A DNA stretch of 17,845 bases, from positions 767 to 18,611 of the forward strand of contig DEUO01000123.1 in NCBI GenBank assembly GCA_002362595.1, in the 5' to 3' direction. Shown one piece after another: positions 1 to 7,520 of this stretch. Below the pieces are notes generated by a model. It did no database searches, was not told the origin of the DNA, and was given only the letters and a program-made list of their open reading frames with translations. Origin of the DNA: Caryophanales bacterium UBA3260. GTDB taxonomy: Bacteria; Bacillota_I; Bacilli_A; RF39; UBA660. The position numbers and the translations under genes are program-made. The stretch's first letter is position 1. Each line of letters opens with the position of its first letter.

Positions 1-1
1 A

Positions 2-220
2 GATAACAACAAAGAAGATAACAATGCAAATAAAGACAACAATGATAATAAAGATAATAATAAAGAAGATAATAAACCAATTAACAATAAAGAAGAATCA
101 ACAAGAGAAGATGAAGAAGAAAAAACATCAGAACATTATTACTTCAATTATATTGTTGCAGCAATAATTGGTTTCATCTCAATGATACTATTATTAGCAG
201 GACGTAAAGAAATCAAATAA
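2..220 (+). CDS. C-terminal fragment of a membrane-anchored protein with an Asn/Asp/Lys-rich linker
   Basis: The frame is open from base 2 to a TAA stop at 218-220, giving 72 residues of a protein whose start lies left of the window. The first 35 or so residues are a low-complexity run of Asn, Asp, Lys and Glu built from repeated aat/gat/aaa/gaa codons. An acidic stretch (EDEEEK) follows, then one hydrophobic segment (about residues 47-66, FNYIVAAIIGF onward) and a short basic tail (GRKEIK). This looks like the stalk and C-terminal membrane anchor of a surface protein. No LPXTG-like sorting motif precedes the hydrophobic segment, so simple membrane anchoring is more likely than sortase attachment. 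The function of the missing N-terminal part cannot be told. A strong terminator follows directly. Confidence 0.7.
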   Translation, partial: DNNKEDNNANKDNNDNKDNNKEDNKPINNKEESTREDEEEKTSEHYYFNYIVAAIIGFISMILLLAGRKEIK

Positions 221-221
221 T

Positions 222-249
222 AAAAAAGCATTTTAAAAAATGCTTTTTT
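222..249 (+). terminator. Rho-independent terminator after the partial surface protein gene
   Basis: The arms 222-234 and 237-249 are perfectly complementary: A6-GCATTTT pairs with AAAATGC-T6, with the loop opening around 235-236. The run of six T at 244-249 forms the U-tract. It begins two bases after the stop codon. Confidence 0.85.
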
Positions 250-268
250 AAATTATAAGAAATATTTA

Positions 269-309
269 AAAAAATAGTGTTAGTAAATATCTTACTAACA
301 CTATTTTTT
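269..309 (-). terminator. Terminator of murC
   Basis: An 18-bp perfect inverted repeat, 269-286 with 292-309 and a 5-base loop, has A6 at one end and T6 at the other. It could work in both directions, but it lies 10 bases past the murC stop codon and most likely serves murC. Confidence 0.85.
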
Positions 310-318
310 ATTATATAA

Positions 319-1701
319 TTAATTACTATCTTCTACTAACTTACTAGCAATCTTTGTAACATTACCAGCTCCTAAAGTTAATACAATATCATTTTCTTTA
401 ACATTATTTTTTAAATATTTTACAATCTCATCATAATCACTAATATGTATTGCTTCTTTATTATATTTTTTTAATTCATTAATTAAATCTTCTTCATGAA
501 TATTATATGTATTAGTTTCTCTAGCAGCGTATATATCAGTAATAACAATATGATCAAAATCTTTTAAAGAATCCGCAAATTCATTTAAATGACCAGCTAA
601 TCTACTATAAGTATGAGCTTCAAAAACTACCCATGATTCATTATATTTTTTATTCTTTATTCCGTTAATCGTAGCAGTAATTTCTGTTGGATGATGTCCA
701 TAATCATCAAATATTTTAGCTCCATTTATCATTCCTTTAAACTCTAATCTTCTAGCAGCTCCAGTAAACTTTAATAAAGAAGAAGCAACTATATCAATAT
801 CAATGTCATATGCATCACATAATGCAATACAACATAAACTATTGAATACATTATGCAATCCAGCAACTTTTAAAGAAATACTACCTTTATTTTCACCGTT
901 TTTATATGCGTCATATGTTGCAAATCCTTCCTCATTAAATACTACATCTTTATAATACCAATCTGCATTATCATTACTACCCACACTAATAACTTTAGCT
1001 TTAGTATAATTTCTTAATTCATAGCATTTCTCATCATCACGATTTAAAACTAAGTATCCATCTCCAGGCAATAATGAAACATATTTTTGAAAACTTTTAC
1101 ATATATTATCTATATTTTTGAAATAATCTAAATGATCATTATCTATATTTAATACTATTGCACTTCTTTGATGAAAGTTTAAAAAGCTATCGCAATACTC
1201 GCATGCTTCTATAATAAAATAATCGCTATTACCAACACGATAATTGCCATCTAAAATTCTAAGAACAGCACCCACCTGAATAGAAGGATCTAAATTTGCT
1301 TCCAAAAAAGCCCCAGCCACCATACTCGTAGTACTAGTTTTACCATGAGTACCAGCAATTCCAATTGTATCCTTAAATAATTTAGTTATTTCACCTAGAA
1401 ATTCTCCGCGTTCTATAGTCGGTATTCCTAATTCTTTAGCTTTAACCATCTCTGGATTATCACTTTTTATTGCTGCTGAATAAACAAACAAATCATATAT
1501 ATTCGTTATATTTTCTGCTACCTGACCAATATTAACTCTAATACCTTTAGATTCTAACCAATCTGTTTGATTAGATTTATTACTGTCAGAACCACTAACA
1601 TCATATCCCCATGACTTAAGTATTTCTGCAATACCACTCATACTTATTCCACCAATGCCACTCATATATATATGTTTATATTTTTTTATATCTATTTCCA
1701 T
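319..1701 (-). CDS. murC: UDP-N-acetylmuramate--L-alanine ligase (MurC)
   Basis: MurC adds L-alanine to UDP-N-acetylmuramate using ATP, the first amino-acid ligation of peptidoglycan precursor synthesis in the cytoplasm. At 460 aa it has the full family length. The N-terminal nucleotide-sugar binding motif SGIGGISMSG is at about residues 14-23, the Mur-ligase ATP loop GTHGKTSTT at 117-125, EACEYCDSF at 165-173, NIDNDHLDYF at 185-194, GAARRLE at 314-320 and DDYGHHPTE at 332-340, all in MurC order. The ATG at 1699-1701 is preceded by GGAGGG (complement of 1708-1713), which fixes the start. It is a single-gene unit, divergent from rplI, with its own extended -10 promoter and an 18-bp hairpin terminator. 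No key residue appears to be missing. Confidence 0.97.
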   Translation of the reverse strand: MEIDIKKYKHIYMSGIGGISMSGIAEILKSWGYDVSGSDSNKSNQTDWLESKGIRVNIGQVAENITNIYDLFVYSAAIKSDNPEMVKAKELGIPTIERGEFLGEITKLFKDTIGIAGTHGKTSTTSMVAGAFLEANLDPSIQVGAVLRILDGNYRVGNSDYFIIEACEYCDSFLNFHQRSAIVLNIDNDHLDYFKNIDNICKSFQKYVSLLPGDGYLVLNRDDEKCYELRNYTKAKVISVGSNDNADWYYKDVVFNEEGFATYDAYKNGENKGSISLKVAGLHNVFNSLCCIALCDAYDIDIDIVASSLLKFTGAARRLEFKGMINGAKIFDDYGHHPTEITATINGIKNKKYNESWVVFEAHTYSRLAGHLNEFADSLKDFDHIVITDIYAARETNTYNIHEEDLINELKKYNKEAIHISDYDEIVKYLKNNVKENDIVLTLGAGNVTKIASKLVEDSN

Positions 1702-1731
1702 AATTAACCCTCCAAATTAATATCTATACAA

Positions 1732-1740
1732 ATTATATCA
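1732..1740 (-). promoter_or_regulatory. Extended -10 promoter of murC
   Basis: On the minus strand this reads TGATATAAT, a consensus TATAAT (1732-1737) with the TGN extension (1738-1740), 31 bases upstream of the murC start codon. No good -35 box is seen at 17 bp, as is common for extended -10 promoters. Confidence 0.65.
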
Positions 1741-1833
1741 CGTAATTACATTCTACCTCTATAATTTTATGTATATTTCCTTAAATAATATGAAAAAATA
1801 ATAAACATTATGTCTATTAAAAATCTAAAATAC

Positions 1834-1862
1834 TTTATAAATATTGCAACATTTGGTATAAT
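1834..1862 (+). promoter_or_regulatory. Promoter of the rplI-dnaB-walJ-rlmH operon
   Basis: TGGTATAAT at 1854-1862 is a perfect extended -10 element. TTTATA at 1834-1839 matches the -35 consensus at four of six positions with a 17-bp spacer. The predicted transcription start is about 25 bases before the rplI ATG. Confidence 0.7.
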
Positions 1863-1880
1863 TATAAACGAACATTTAAA

Positions 1881-1887
1881 AAGGAGG
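1881..1887 (+). promoter_or_regulatory. Ribosome-binding site that sets the rplI start
   Basis: AAGGAGG lies 6 bases before the ATG at 1894. An upstream in-frame ATG at 1810 would put 28 extra residues before the conserved L9 N-terminus and would lie upstream of the promoter's -10 box, so it is not used. Confidence 0.9.
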
Positions 1888-1893
1888 AATAAT

Positions 1894-2334
1894 ATGAAAG
1901 TTATATTACTTCAAGATGTTAAAAAACAAGGAAAGAAAGATCAGATTATCGATGTTAGTGATGGCTATGCAAGAAATTTCCTAATAAAAAATGGCTTAGC
2001 TATTCCTGCATCAACATCAAGTAAAAAGTTATTAGAAAAAGAACTTGATAAAAGAAAACAACAAGAAGAAGCTAATATTGAAGAAATGAAAAAATTAGCT
2101 GAAAAGTTAAAAACAATAGAAGTTGTTGTTAAGGTAAAAACAGGTGAACAAGATAAAGTTTTTGGTAATGTTTCTTCTAAACAAATATGTGAAGAATTAA
2201 AACGCCAAGGAATAGAAATAGATAAAAAGAAAATATGTATTGATTATCCAATAGATACTTTGGGTACTCATAATGTTAAAATAGAATTACATAAAAAAGT
2301 ACAGGGAGAAGTTAAAGTAACCCTTAAAAAGTAG
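1894..2334 (+). CDS. rplI: 50S ribosomal protein L9
   Basis: L9 binds 23S rRNA at the base of the L1 stalk and reaches across the ribosome surface through a long helix; it helps hold the reading frame. The 146-aa product is of normal length. The N-terminal domain begins [19 protein letters not shown] and contains [14 protein letters not shown], the classic L9 RNA-binding sequence. A charged Lys/Glu-rich connecting helix follows (about residues 45-75), then the C-terminal domain with [17 protein letters not shown]. The start at 1894 is chosen from the family N-terminus and the AAGGAGG site. It is the first gene of an operon with dnaB, a common arrangement in Firmicutes. The usual rpsF-ssb-rpsR genes are not beside it here. 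Confidence 0.96.
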   Translation: MKVILLQDVKKQGKKDQIIDVSDGYARNFLIKNGLAIPASTSSKKLLEKELDKRKQQEEANIEEMKKLAEKLKTIEVVVKVKTGEQDKVFGNVSSKQICEELKRQGIEIDKKKICIDYPIDTLGTHNVKIELHKKVQGEVKVTLKK

Positions 2335-2342
2335 GTGAAATT

Positions 2343-3701
2343 ATGCCAGCAAGACAAATGCCTCAAAACATTGAAGCAGAAATGAGTGTCTTAGGAGTTG
2401 CGTTTCTAAATAAAAATGCTCTTACTAAAATATGCGAAGAATTATACCCTGAAATGTTCTATAGCGATGCTAATAGAAAATTATTTGAAGCTATTAAAAC
2501 GTGTTATGAAGAGAAAATACCAGTAGATATTACAACTGTAAAAGAATGTTTAGATCGTAAAAAGAATTTAATGTCTATTGGTGGAATAGAGTATATAAGC
2601 GAAGTAATAGATAGTGTAGCAACCGCAGCTAATCTTGATTATTATATAAAAATAGTAAAAGATAAAGCCGTAATGCGTAACTTAATTGAAACGGCTACAG
2701 ATATTATTACAAATGCATATGAAGAAGATGATGAAATAACTCATCTGCTTGATGAATCAGAAAAGAAAATATTAAATGTCGTAAAAGAAAGGCAAACAAG
2801 TGATTTCATTCATATAAAGGATGCTATAGCATTAGCTCAAGAGAATCTTGAAAAATTAGCTAATAATGGATCAGATCTTACTGGATTACCAACAGGTTTT
2901 CTTGACTTAGATAAAGCAACAGCAGGATTACATCCAGGCGAAATGATTATCATTGCAGCCCGTCCTGGTATGGGTAAAACAGCTTTTGCATTAAACATCG
3001 CTACAAATGCTGCTCAACATACTAAAAAAGCAATTGCAATCTTCAACCTAGAAATGCCAGCAGAACAATTAGTAAATAGAATGCGCTCAGCAGTTGGACA
3101 AGTTGACTCATATAAAATCCAAACAGGAAAACTTAATCATGAAGATTGGAAAAGAATAAATGAAGCTAATAGCCAATTGTCAGAAACAAATATTCAAATA
3201 GTAGACGATGCCGGAATTACTGCATCTGAAATAAAAGCTAAATGTCGTAATCTTGCCAATAAAGAAGAAGGTTTAGGTTTAGTAATAATCGATTACTTGC
3301 AATTAGTTACAAGCGGTGGAAAAAGACCTGAATCTCGTCAACAAGAAGTATCAGATATTTCTCGTTCATTAAAGACGATGGCAATGGAATTAAAAGTTCC
3401 CGTAATAGCATTAGCTCAATTATCACGTAGTGCTGAAAAACGAGAAAATAATCAACCAATGTTAGCAGACTTACGTGAATCAGGTTCTATAGAACAAGAT
3501 GCTGATATGGTCTTATTCATAAATCGTAACGATTATTATAAAGCAAAAGAACAACTTGATTCCCAAAAAAATGTCGTTGCTGATATTATCATTGCCAAGC
3601 ATCGTAAAGGATCAACTGGAAAATTCTCATTACTATTTGAGCTTAATATGAGTAATTTTAGAAATTACCTCGCTTCAGATAAGGAGGAAAATAATGAATA
3701 A
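2343..3701 (+). CDS. dnaB: Replicative DNA helicase DnaB
   Basis: DnaB (called DnaC in Bacillus subtilis) is the hexameric helicase that unwinds DNA at the replication fork and recruits primase. The product is 452 aa, full length. The N-terminal domain starts with MPQNIEAEMSVLG. The RecA-like domain has Walker A ARPGMGKT (206-213), FNLEMPAEQL (235-244), Walker B VIIDYLQL (314-321), SRSAEKR (361-367), LADLRESGSIEQDAD (374-388) and KHRKGSTG (419-426). AGGTG sits just before the ATG, 8 bases after rplI ends. Its last codons contain the ribosome-binding site (AAGGAGG, 3681-3687) and the ATG of the next gene (ATGAATAA overlap at 3694-3701), so translation of the two is probably coupled. Confidence 0.97.
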   Translation: MPARQMPQNIEAEMSVLGVAFLNKNALTKICEELYPEMFYSDANRKLFEAIKTCYEEKIPVDITTVKECLDRKKNLMSIGGIEYISEVIDSVATAANLDYYIKIVKDKAVMRNLIETATDIITNAYEEDDEITHLLDESEKKILNVVKERQTSDFIHIKDAIALAQENLEKLANNGSDLTGLPTGFLDLDKATAGLHPGEMIIIAARPGMGKTAFALNIATNAAQHTKKAIAIFNLEMPAEQLVNRMRSAVGQVDSYKIQTGKLNHEDWKRINEANSQLSETNIQIVDDAGITASEIKAKCRNLANKEEGLGLVIIDYLQLVTSGGKRPESRQQEVSDISRSLKTMAMELKVPVIALAQLSRSAEKRENNQPMLADLRESGSIEQDADMVLFINRNDYYKAKEQLDSQKNVVADIIIAKHRKGSTGKFSLLFELNMSNFRNYLASDKEENNE

Positions 3702-5181
3702 AAAAGGAATAATACTATGTACATTATTAACGATATTAATAACGATATTATTAACACTAAATTTTATATCGTCAGAATCATATTCAATTCCAACGTCAGT
3801 ATATCAAGTATACTTAGATGGCAATAAAATAGGATTAATAGATTCTAAAGATGATTTATATGAACTCATAAATACGGAACAAACTGAAATAAAAGAAACA
3901 TATAAAGTAAATCAAGTATATCCACCAAAAGGATTTAAAATAGTAGAAAAAAATACTTATAAAGATGACTTAATATCTATTGAAGAAGTATATAATTCTA
4001 TAAAAGATGAAAAAACTTTTACTATAAAAGGATATACAATAACTATTAAACCAGATGTAGAAGGAGCAGTTCCTATATACATATATGTTCTAGATGATCA
4101 AGTATTTAAAGATGCTATTAATAATGTAGTAGAAACATTCATAGGTAAGACAAGATATGAACAATATAAAAATAATACTCAACCAGAAATAACAGAAACA
4201 GGTTATACAATAGAAAATATGTATTTTAAAGATAATATATCTATTAAAGAATCATATATAAGTGTTGATGAAACAATTTATACAAATGTTCAAGATTTAA
4301 CTAAATATTTATTATTTGGTGAAAATGAAAATAAAATAGATTATGTAGTTGTTCAAGGCGATACAATTGAAAAAATAGCTAATGATCATCAACTTAATGT
4401 TGAAGAATTCTTAATCGCTAATGATAATATAGATTCAGAAGATACTTTACTTGCTATAGGAGACACAGTTAACGTATCATTAATCAATCCAATTCTATCT
4501 TTAGTATATGAAGAATTAGTAGTTAGTGATGTAGAAGAGCAATTTAACGAAACAATTGAATCCGATCCTAATCAATATGTTGATTATAGTAGTGTTAAAC
4601 AACAAGGTATTAATGGTATAAATCGTGTAACATCACGTGTTCAATTTACAAATGGAGAGCAAAACCAAGGTGCAGCATTTATTAAATCAGAAGTTATAAG
4701 ACCGGCTCAAAATAAAATTACAGTTAAAGGAACTAAGAGATACAATTATTCACTACCGCCAACAGTTCATATTGATACAGGAACAACATGGGCGTGGCCA
4801 ACTAACTCACCTTATGTTATTACTTCTGAATATGGCTATCGTTGGGGTACATTACATGATGGTTTAGACATTTCAGGAACAGGTAGAGGTTCACCTATAT
4901 ATGCTGCATTAGGTGGAAAGGTTTATCAGGCAAGATGGGGTGGAATAGTTGGAAACCTATCTGGACTTAATGTTGTTATAGAACATCCAAATGGCTACTA
5001 TACTATATATGCTCACTGCTCTAAAGTATACGTTAAAGCAGGTGATACAGTAGTACGCGGCCAAAGAATTGCAGCGATGGGAGATACAGGCTTTGCAACA
5101 GGACCACACTTACATTTCGGAGTATTTACAGGGCTACCATATAATGGTGGTAAAAGTATTAACCCAAGACGCTTATGGTAA
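3694..5181 (+). CDS. Membrane-anchored LysM-G5-M23 peptidoglycan endopeptidase
   Basis: This 495-aa protein is built like a cell-wall hydrolase that cuts peptide cross-links outside the membrane. A signal anchor covers about residues 5-25. About 190 residues of unassigned sequence follow, then a LysM peptidoglycan-binding domain (217-264, YVVVQGDTIEKIANDHQLNV onward) and a G5-like domain (about 266-347, ending ITVKGTK). The C-terminal M23/LytM domain (about 365-480) has all expected zinc ligands: H388 and D392 in HDGLD, plus H441 and H474 with H472 in PHLHFG. It overlaps dnaB by 8 bases and walJ by 7, so it lies in the middle of a tightly packed operon. In B. subtilis walJ follows walRK-yycHI instead. 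The M23 assignment is firm; the exact bond cut is not known. Confidence 0.9.
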   Translation: MNKKGIILCTLLTILITILLTLNFISSESYSIPTSVYQVYLDGNKIGLIDSKDDLYELINTEQTEIKETYKVNQVYPPKGFKIVEKNTYKDDLISIEEVYNSIKDEKTFTIKGYTITIKPDVEGAVPIYIYVLDDQVFKDAINNVVETFIGKTRYEQYKNNTQPEITETGYTIENMYFKDNISIKESYISVDETIYTNVQDLTKYLLFGENENKIDYVVVQGDTIEKIANDHQLNVEEFLIANDNIDSEDTLLAIGDTVNVSLINPILSLVYEELVVSDVEEQFNETIESDPNQYVDYSSVKQQGINGINRVTSRVQFTNGEQNQGAAFIKSEVIRPAQNKITVKGTKRYNYSLPPTVHIDTGTTWAWPTNSPYVITSEYGYRWGTLHDGLDISGTGRGSPIYAALGGKVYQARWGGIVGNLSGLNVVIEHPNGYYTIYAHCSKVYVKAGDTVVRGQRIAAMGDTGFATGPHLHFGVFTGLPYNGGKSINPRRLW

Positions 5182-5942
5182 AAATATGTAATTTAGCAAG
5201 TGGCTCAGAAGGAAATGTAACATATATTGAAACAGAAAACCATAAAATTCTTCTAGACTTAGGAACGACTGTTAAATATATCAAAGAAAAGCTTTCTGAG
5301 CTTTCTGTTGCTTTAGCAGATGTTGATTATGTCTTTATTTCTCACGTTCATAATGACCATATAAAGGCATTAAAAAACTTAATAAAGAAGTATCATCCCA
5401 CTATTTGTTTAAGCCCAATTATGTACTCCGAATTAGAAGACTTAAAAAACTATGATAACATCATCCTATATAATGATAAAGTTATATTAGATGACACAGA
5501 AATCGATATTATAAAGACTTCTCATGATACAACAGATTCTCGTGCATTTATAATAACTAGTGATAATAAAAAAATAGTATATCTTACTGATACAGGATTT
5601 ATAAATACTAAGTATTTTTCAAAATTATCTAATATAGATATATATCTATTTGAAAGCAATCATGACGTTGAAATGCTTCTTCATGGCCCATATCCTAAAT
5701 GGTTAAAAGATCGTGTATTAGGACCTTATGGCCACTTATCAAACAAAGATAGCTCTGTCTATCTAGCTAAACTAATCGGCCCAAATACTAAGCTAATAAT
5801 GTTAATGCACCTATCACAAAAAAATAATACAGAAGAAAAAGCATTATCTACTATTAAACAAGTATTTTCTGAATATGAAATAGATTTCAGTAATATTAGT
5901 TGTGCTCGACAAAATGAAAGAAGTGAATTAATAGAATTATGA
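5175..5942 (+). CDS. walJ: WalJ/YycJ-type metallo-beta-lactamase-fold protein
   Basis: WalJ-family proteins are cytoplasmic metallo-hydrolases linked to the WalKR cell-wall system and to coordinating division with replication; the substrate is unsettled. The 255-aa product starts VKICNLASGSEGNVTYIET, very like YycJ. It has the metal-binding motif HVHNDH (H57, H59, D61, H62), H117, D139 in YLTDTG, then SNHD (162-165) and H187. The ATG at 5175 lies inside the end of the M23 gene (ATGGTAA overlap), and no good ribosome-binding site precedes it, which suggests translational coupling. Its stop overlaps the rlmH start as ATGA. The walJ-rlmH neighbourhood matches B. subtilis and supports the call, although walK and walR are not in this window. 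Confidence 0.9.
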   Translation: MVKICNLASGSEGNVTYIETENHKILLDLGTTVKYIKEKLSELSVALADVDYVFISHVHNDHIKALKNLIKKYHPTICLSPIMYSELEDLKNYDNIILYNDKVILDDTEIDIIKTSHDTTDSRAFIITSDNKKIVYLTDTGFINTKYFSKLSNIDIYLFESNHDVEMLLHGPYPKWLKDRVLGPYGHLSNKDSSVYLAKLIGPNTKLIMLMHLSQKNNTEEKALSTIKQVFSEYEIDFSNISCARQNERSELIEL

Positions 5943-6376
5943 TAAAAATAATTTGCTTAGGAAAAATAAAAGAAAAGTATTTAACTGATTTAATCGAAGA
6001 TTATAAAAAAAGAATATCAAGATATCATAAGATAGAAATAATAGAATTAAAAGATGAAAATGATTTAACTATTGAAAAGAATAATATAGAAAAATATATA
6101 AAAAAAGATGAATATATAATAGCTTTAGATATTGAAGGAAAAGAACTAAATTCAGTTGAATTAGCTACTAAGATAGATAACGTATTTATAAACTATCCAA
6201 CTATTACTTTCTTAATAGGAAGTAGTTATGGTTTACATGAAGAATTAAAGTCTAATGCTAACTTCCGTCTATCTTTTTCTAAAATGACATTTCCTCATGG
6301 TTTAGCTAGAGGTATTCTATTAGAACAAATATATCGTTCTTTTAAAATCTTAAATAATGAAACATACCACAAGTAA
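5939..6376 (+). CDS. rlmH: 23S rRNA (pseudouridine1915-N3)-methyltransferase RlmH
   Basis: RlmH is a SPOUT-class methyltransferase that uses S-adenosylmethionine to methylate pseudouridine 1915 in helix 69 of 23S rRNA on assembled ribosomes. The 145-aa product is a little shorter than the usual 155-160. It begins IKIICLGKIKEKYLTDLIEDY, has the cofactor loop FLIGSSYGLHEEL, and ends with SKMTFPHGLARGILLEQIYR and NETYHK, the family C-terminal signature including the terminal Tyr-His-Lys. In the glycine-rich loop, GSSYG stands where GGADG or GGPYG is more usual. It overlaps walJ by 4 bases (ATGA) and closes the operon; the terminator stem begins within its last codons. Confidence 0.95.
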   Translation: MIKIICLGKIKEKYLTDLIEDYKKRISRYHKIEIIELKDENDLTIEKNNIEKYIKKDEYIIALDIEGKELNSVELATKIDNVFINYPTITFLIGSSYGLHEELKSNANFRLSFSKMTFPHGLARGILLEQIYRSFKILNNETYHK

Positions 6377-6402
6377 TTCTTAACTAGAATTACTTGTTAT
6401 TT
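6370..6402 (+). terminator. Terminator of the rplI-rlmH operon
   Basis: The arms 6370-6380 (CAAGTAATTCT) and 6386-6396 pair perfectly around a 5-base loop, followed by a T-rich tract (TTATTTTTT). The left arm contains the rlmH stop codon. The promoter of the next gene starts at the end of the T-tract. Confidence 0.85.
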
Positions 6403-6404
6403 TT

Positions 6405-6413
6405 TGCTATAAT
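6405..6413 (+). promoter_or_regulatory. Extended -10 promoter of the 111-aa gene
   Basis: TGCTATAAT is a consensus extended -10. It directly follows the rlmH terminator and overlaps the left arm of the 13-bp inverted repeat at 6408-6442. Initiation is expected near 6420, giving a leader of only about 22 bases. Confidence 0.6.
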
Positions 6414-6442
6414 AAACCTCATTAAAAAGGAGGTTTATTATA
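6408..6442. repeat. 13-bp inverted repeat over the -10 box and ribosome-binding site
   Basis: TATAATAAACCTC (6408-6420) and GAGGTTTATTATA (6430-6442) are perfect reverse complements with a 9-base spacer. The left arm holds the -10 box. The right arm holds most of the AAGGAGG ribosome-binding site and ends at the base before the ATG. It could be an operator, or a hairpin that hides the ribosome-binding site in transcripts reading through from rlmH. Confidence 0.75.
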
Positions 6443-6778
6443 ATGCAAATATCTGGTGTTGAAAAGATATGGTTATATCTTCATGATAATCCGAAAGTAG
6501 TTAATCCAAATATGTATGTAGCTAATACTTATTTATATGCATCAAAACTTGTTGAAATGTTATCATTAAATCCTGAATATATTAGTGAATTAAGTTTGCG
6601 AATGCTTACTGAACGTTTAAATGATAGTGATTTCTTCTTGCGTCAACGAGATGGTTATGGTAAAACAGAATACCGCCTAACAAAACTTATGAGAATCAAT
6701 GGTTTAGGCGATTGCTTAAAAAGATTATTCCCTGATTTAGTTCCCGATGAATCTAAAGAAACCAAACTTCATTATTAA
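6443..6778 (+). CDS. Unrecognised 111-aa soluble protein
   Basis: I do not recognise this family. The product is 111 aa, without signal peptide or membrane segment, and its make-up suggests a helical cytoplasmic protein. It begins MQISGVEKIWLYLHDNPKV. A Leu-rich central part (SKLVEMLSLNPEYISELSLR, about 34-53) is followed by a mixed-charge region, FFLRQRDGYGKTEYRLTKL. The start is well supported by AAGGAGG (6427-6433) 9 bases before the ATG. It is a single-gene unit with its own promoter between rlmH and ung. The inverted repeat covering its promoter and ribosome-binding site suggests dedicated control. An autoregulating DNA-binding protein is one possibility, but no helix-turn-helix was identified with confidence. 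Confidence 0.8.
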   Translation: MQISGVEKIWLYLHDNPKVVNPNMYVANTYLYASKLVEMLSLNPEYISELSLRMLTERLNDSDFFLRQRDGYGKTEYRLTKLMRINGLGDCLKRLFPDLVPDESKETKLHY

Positions 6779-6807
6779 CAAATATATATATTTATGATAA
6801 ATTAAAT

Positions 6808-6815
6808 AAGGAGTG
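6808..6815 (+). promoter_or_regulatory. Ribosome-binding site that sets the ung start
   Basis: AAGGAGTG lies 6 bases before the ATG at 6822. An in-frame GTG at 6813 lies within this site itself and so is unlikely to be the start. Confidence 0.85.
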
Positions 6816-6821
6816 ATTTAT

Positions 6822-7490
6822 ATGATAGGAAATGACTGGGATGATAAATTAAAAATTATTTGGCAAAGCGAAGGCTTTAAAAAGTTTTATAGTATAGTTG
6901 AAAATGAATATAATACTAAAACTATATATCCACCAAAGGACTATATCTTTAATGCTTTAAAACTAACTTCATACAGTAATACTAAAGTAGTAATAGTAGG
7001 TCAAGATCCTTATCATGGAGAAGGAGAAGCACACGGCTTATCCTTCTCTGTTCAAGAAGGAATAAAAATACCACCATCTTTACAAAACATTTATAAAGAA
7101 TTATATAATGATTTAAATATACCTATAGCACAAACTGGAGATTTAACAAAATGGGGTAAAGAAGGGGTGTTAATGCTAAATGCAGTTCTTACAGTTGAAA
7201 AAGATAAACCTGCTTCTCATCGTAAACTAGGATGGGAACTCTTAACAGATTATATAATAAAAGTATTAAATCAAAAAGAAGAACCTATAGTATTTATTTT
7301 ATGGGGTAACTTTGCTAAAGAAAAAGCTAAATATATAACTAATCCTAAGCATTTAATACTAACATCTCCTCATCCATCCCCATTCTCAGCTAATAGTGGT
7401 TTCTTTGGCAGTAAACCATTTTCTAAAACAAATAAATTCCTTCTAGAAAACGGCTTAAAAGAAATAGATTGGAATATTAATACAAAATAA
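6822..7490 (+). CDS. ung: Uracil-DNA glycosylase (family 1)
   Basis: Ung removes uracil from DNA (deaminated cytosine or misincorporated dUMP) and starts base-excision repair. From the ATG at 6822 it is 222 aa, the normal length. The water-activating motif VGQDPYHGEGEAHGLSFSV is at 59-77 with catalytic Asp62. LMLNAVLTV (117-125) is the uracil-pocket region, LWGNFAKEKA is at 160-169, and the DNA-intercalating loop SPHPSPFSA is at 182-190 with catalytic His184. All key residues are present. It stands alone between the 111-aa gene and the convergent lemA, and ends at a bidirectional terminator. Confidence 0.97.
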   Translation: MIGNDWDDKLKIIWQSEGFKKFYSIVENEYNTKTIYPPKDYIFNALKLTSYSNTKVVIVGQDPYHGEGEAHGLSFSVQEGIKIPPSLQNIYKELYNDLNIPIAQTGDLTKWGKEGVLMLNAVLTVEKDKPASHRKLGWELLTDYIIKVLNQKEEPIVFILWGNFAKEKAKYITNPKHLILTSPHPSPFSANSGFFGSKPFSKTNKFLLENGLKEIDWNINTK

Positions 7491-7515
7491 AAAGCTCTAC
7501 ATTGTAGAACTTTTT
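7489..7515. terminator. Bidirectional terminator between ung and lemA
   Basis: AAAAAG (7489-7494) pairs with CTTTTT (7510-7515), and TCTAC (7496-7500) pairs with GTAGA (7504-7508); there is one internal C/A mismatch and a 3-base loop. A5 and T5 at the ends let it serve both convergent genes. Confidence 0.75.
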
Positions 7516-7520
7516 GACTT

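Noticed and set aside
1810..1893. Longer rplI reading frame with 28 extra N-terminal residues
   Set aside because: The extension lies largely upstream of the promoter -10 box, has no ribosome-binding site and precedes the conserved L9 N-terminus, which has its own AAGGAGG site.
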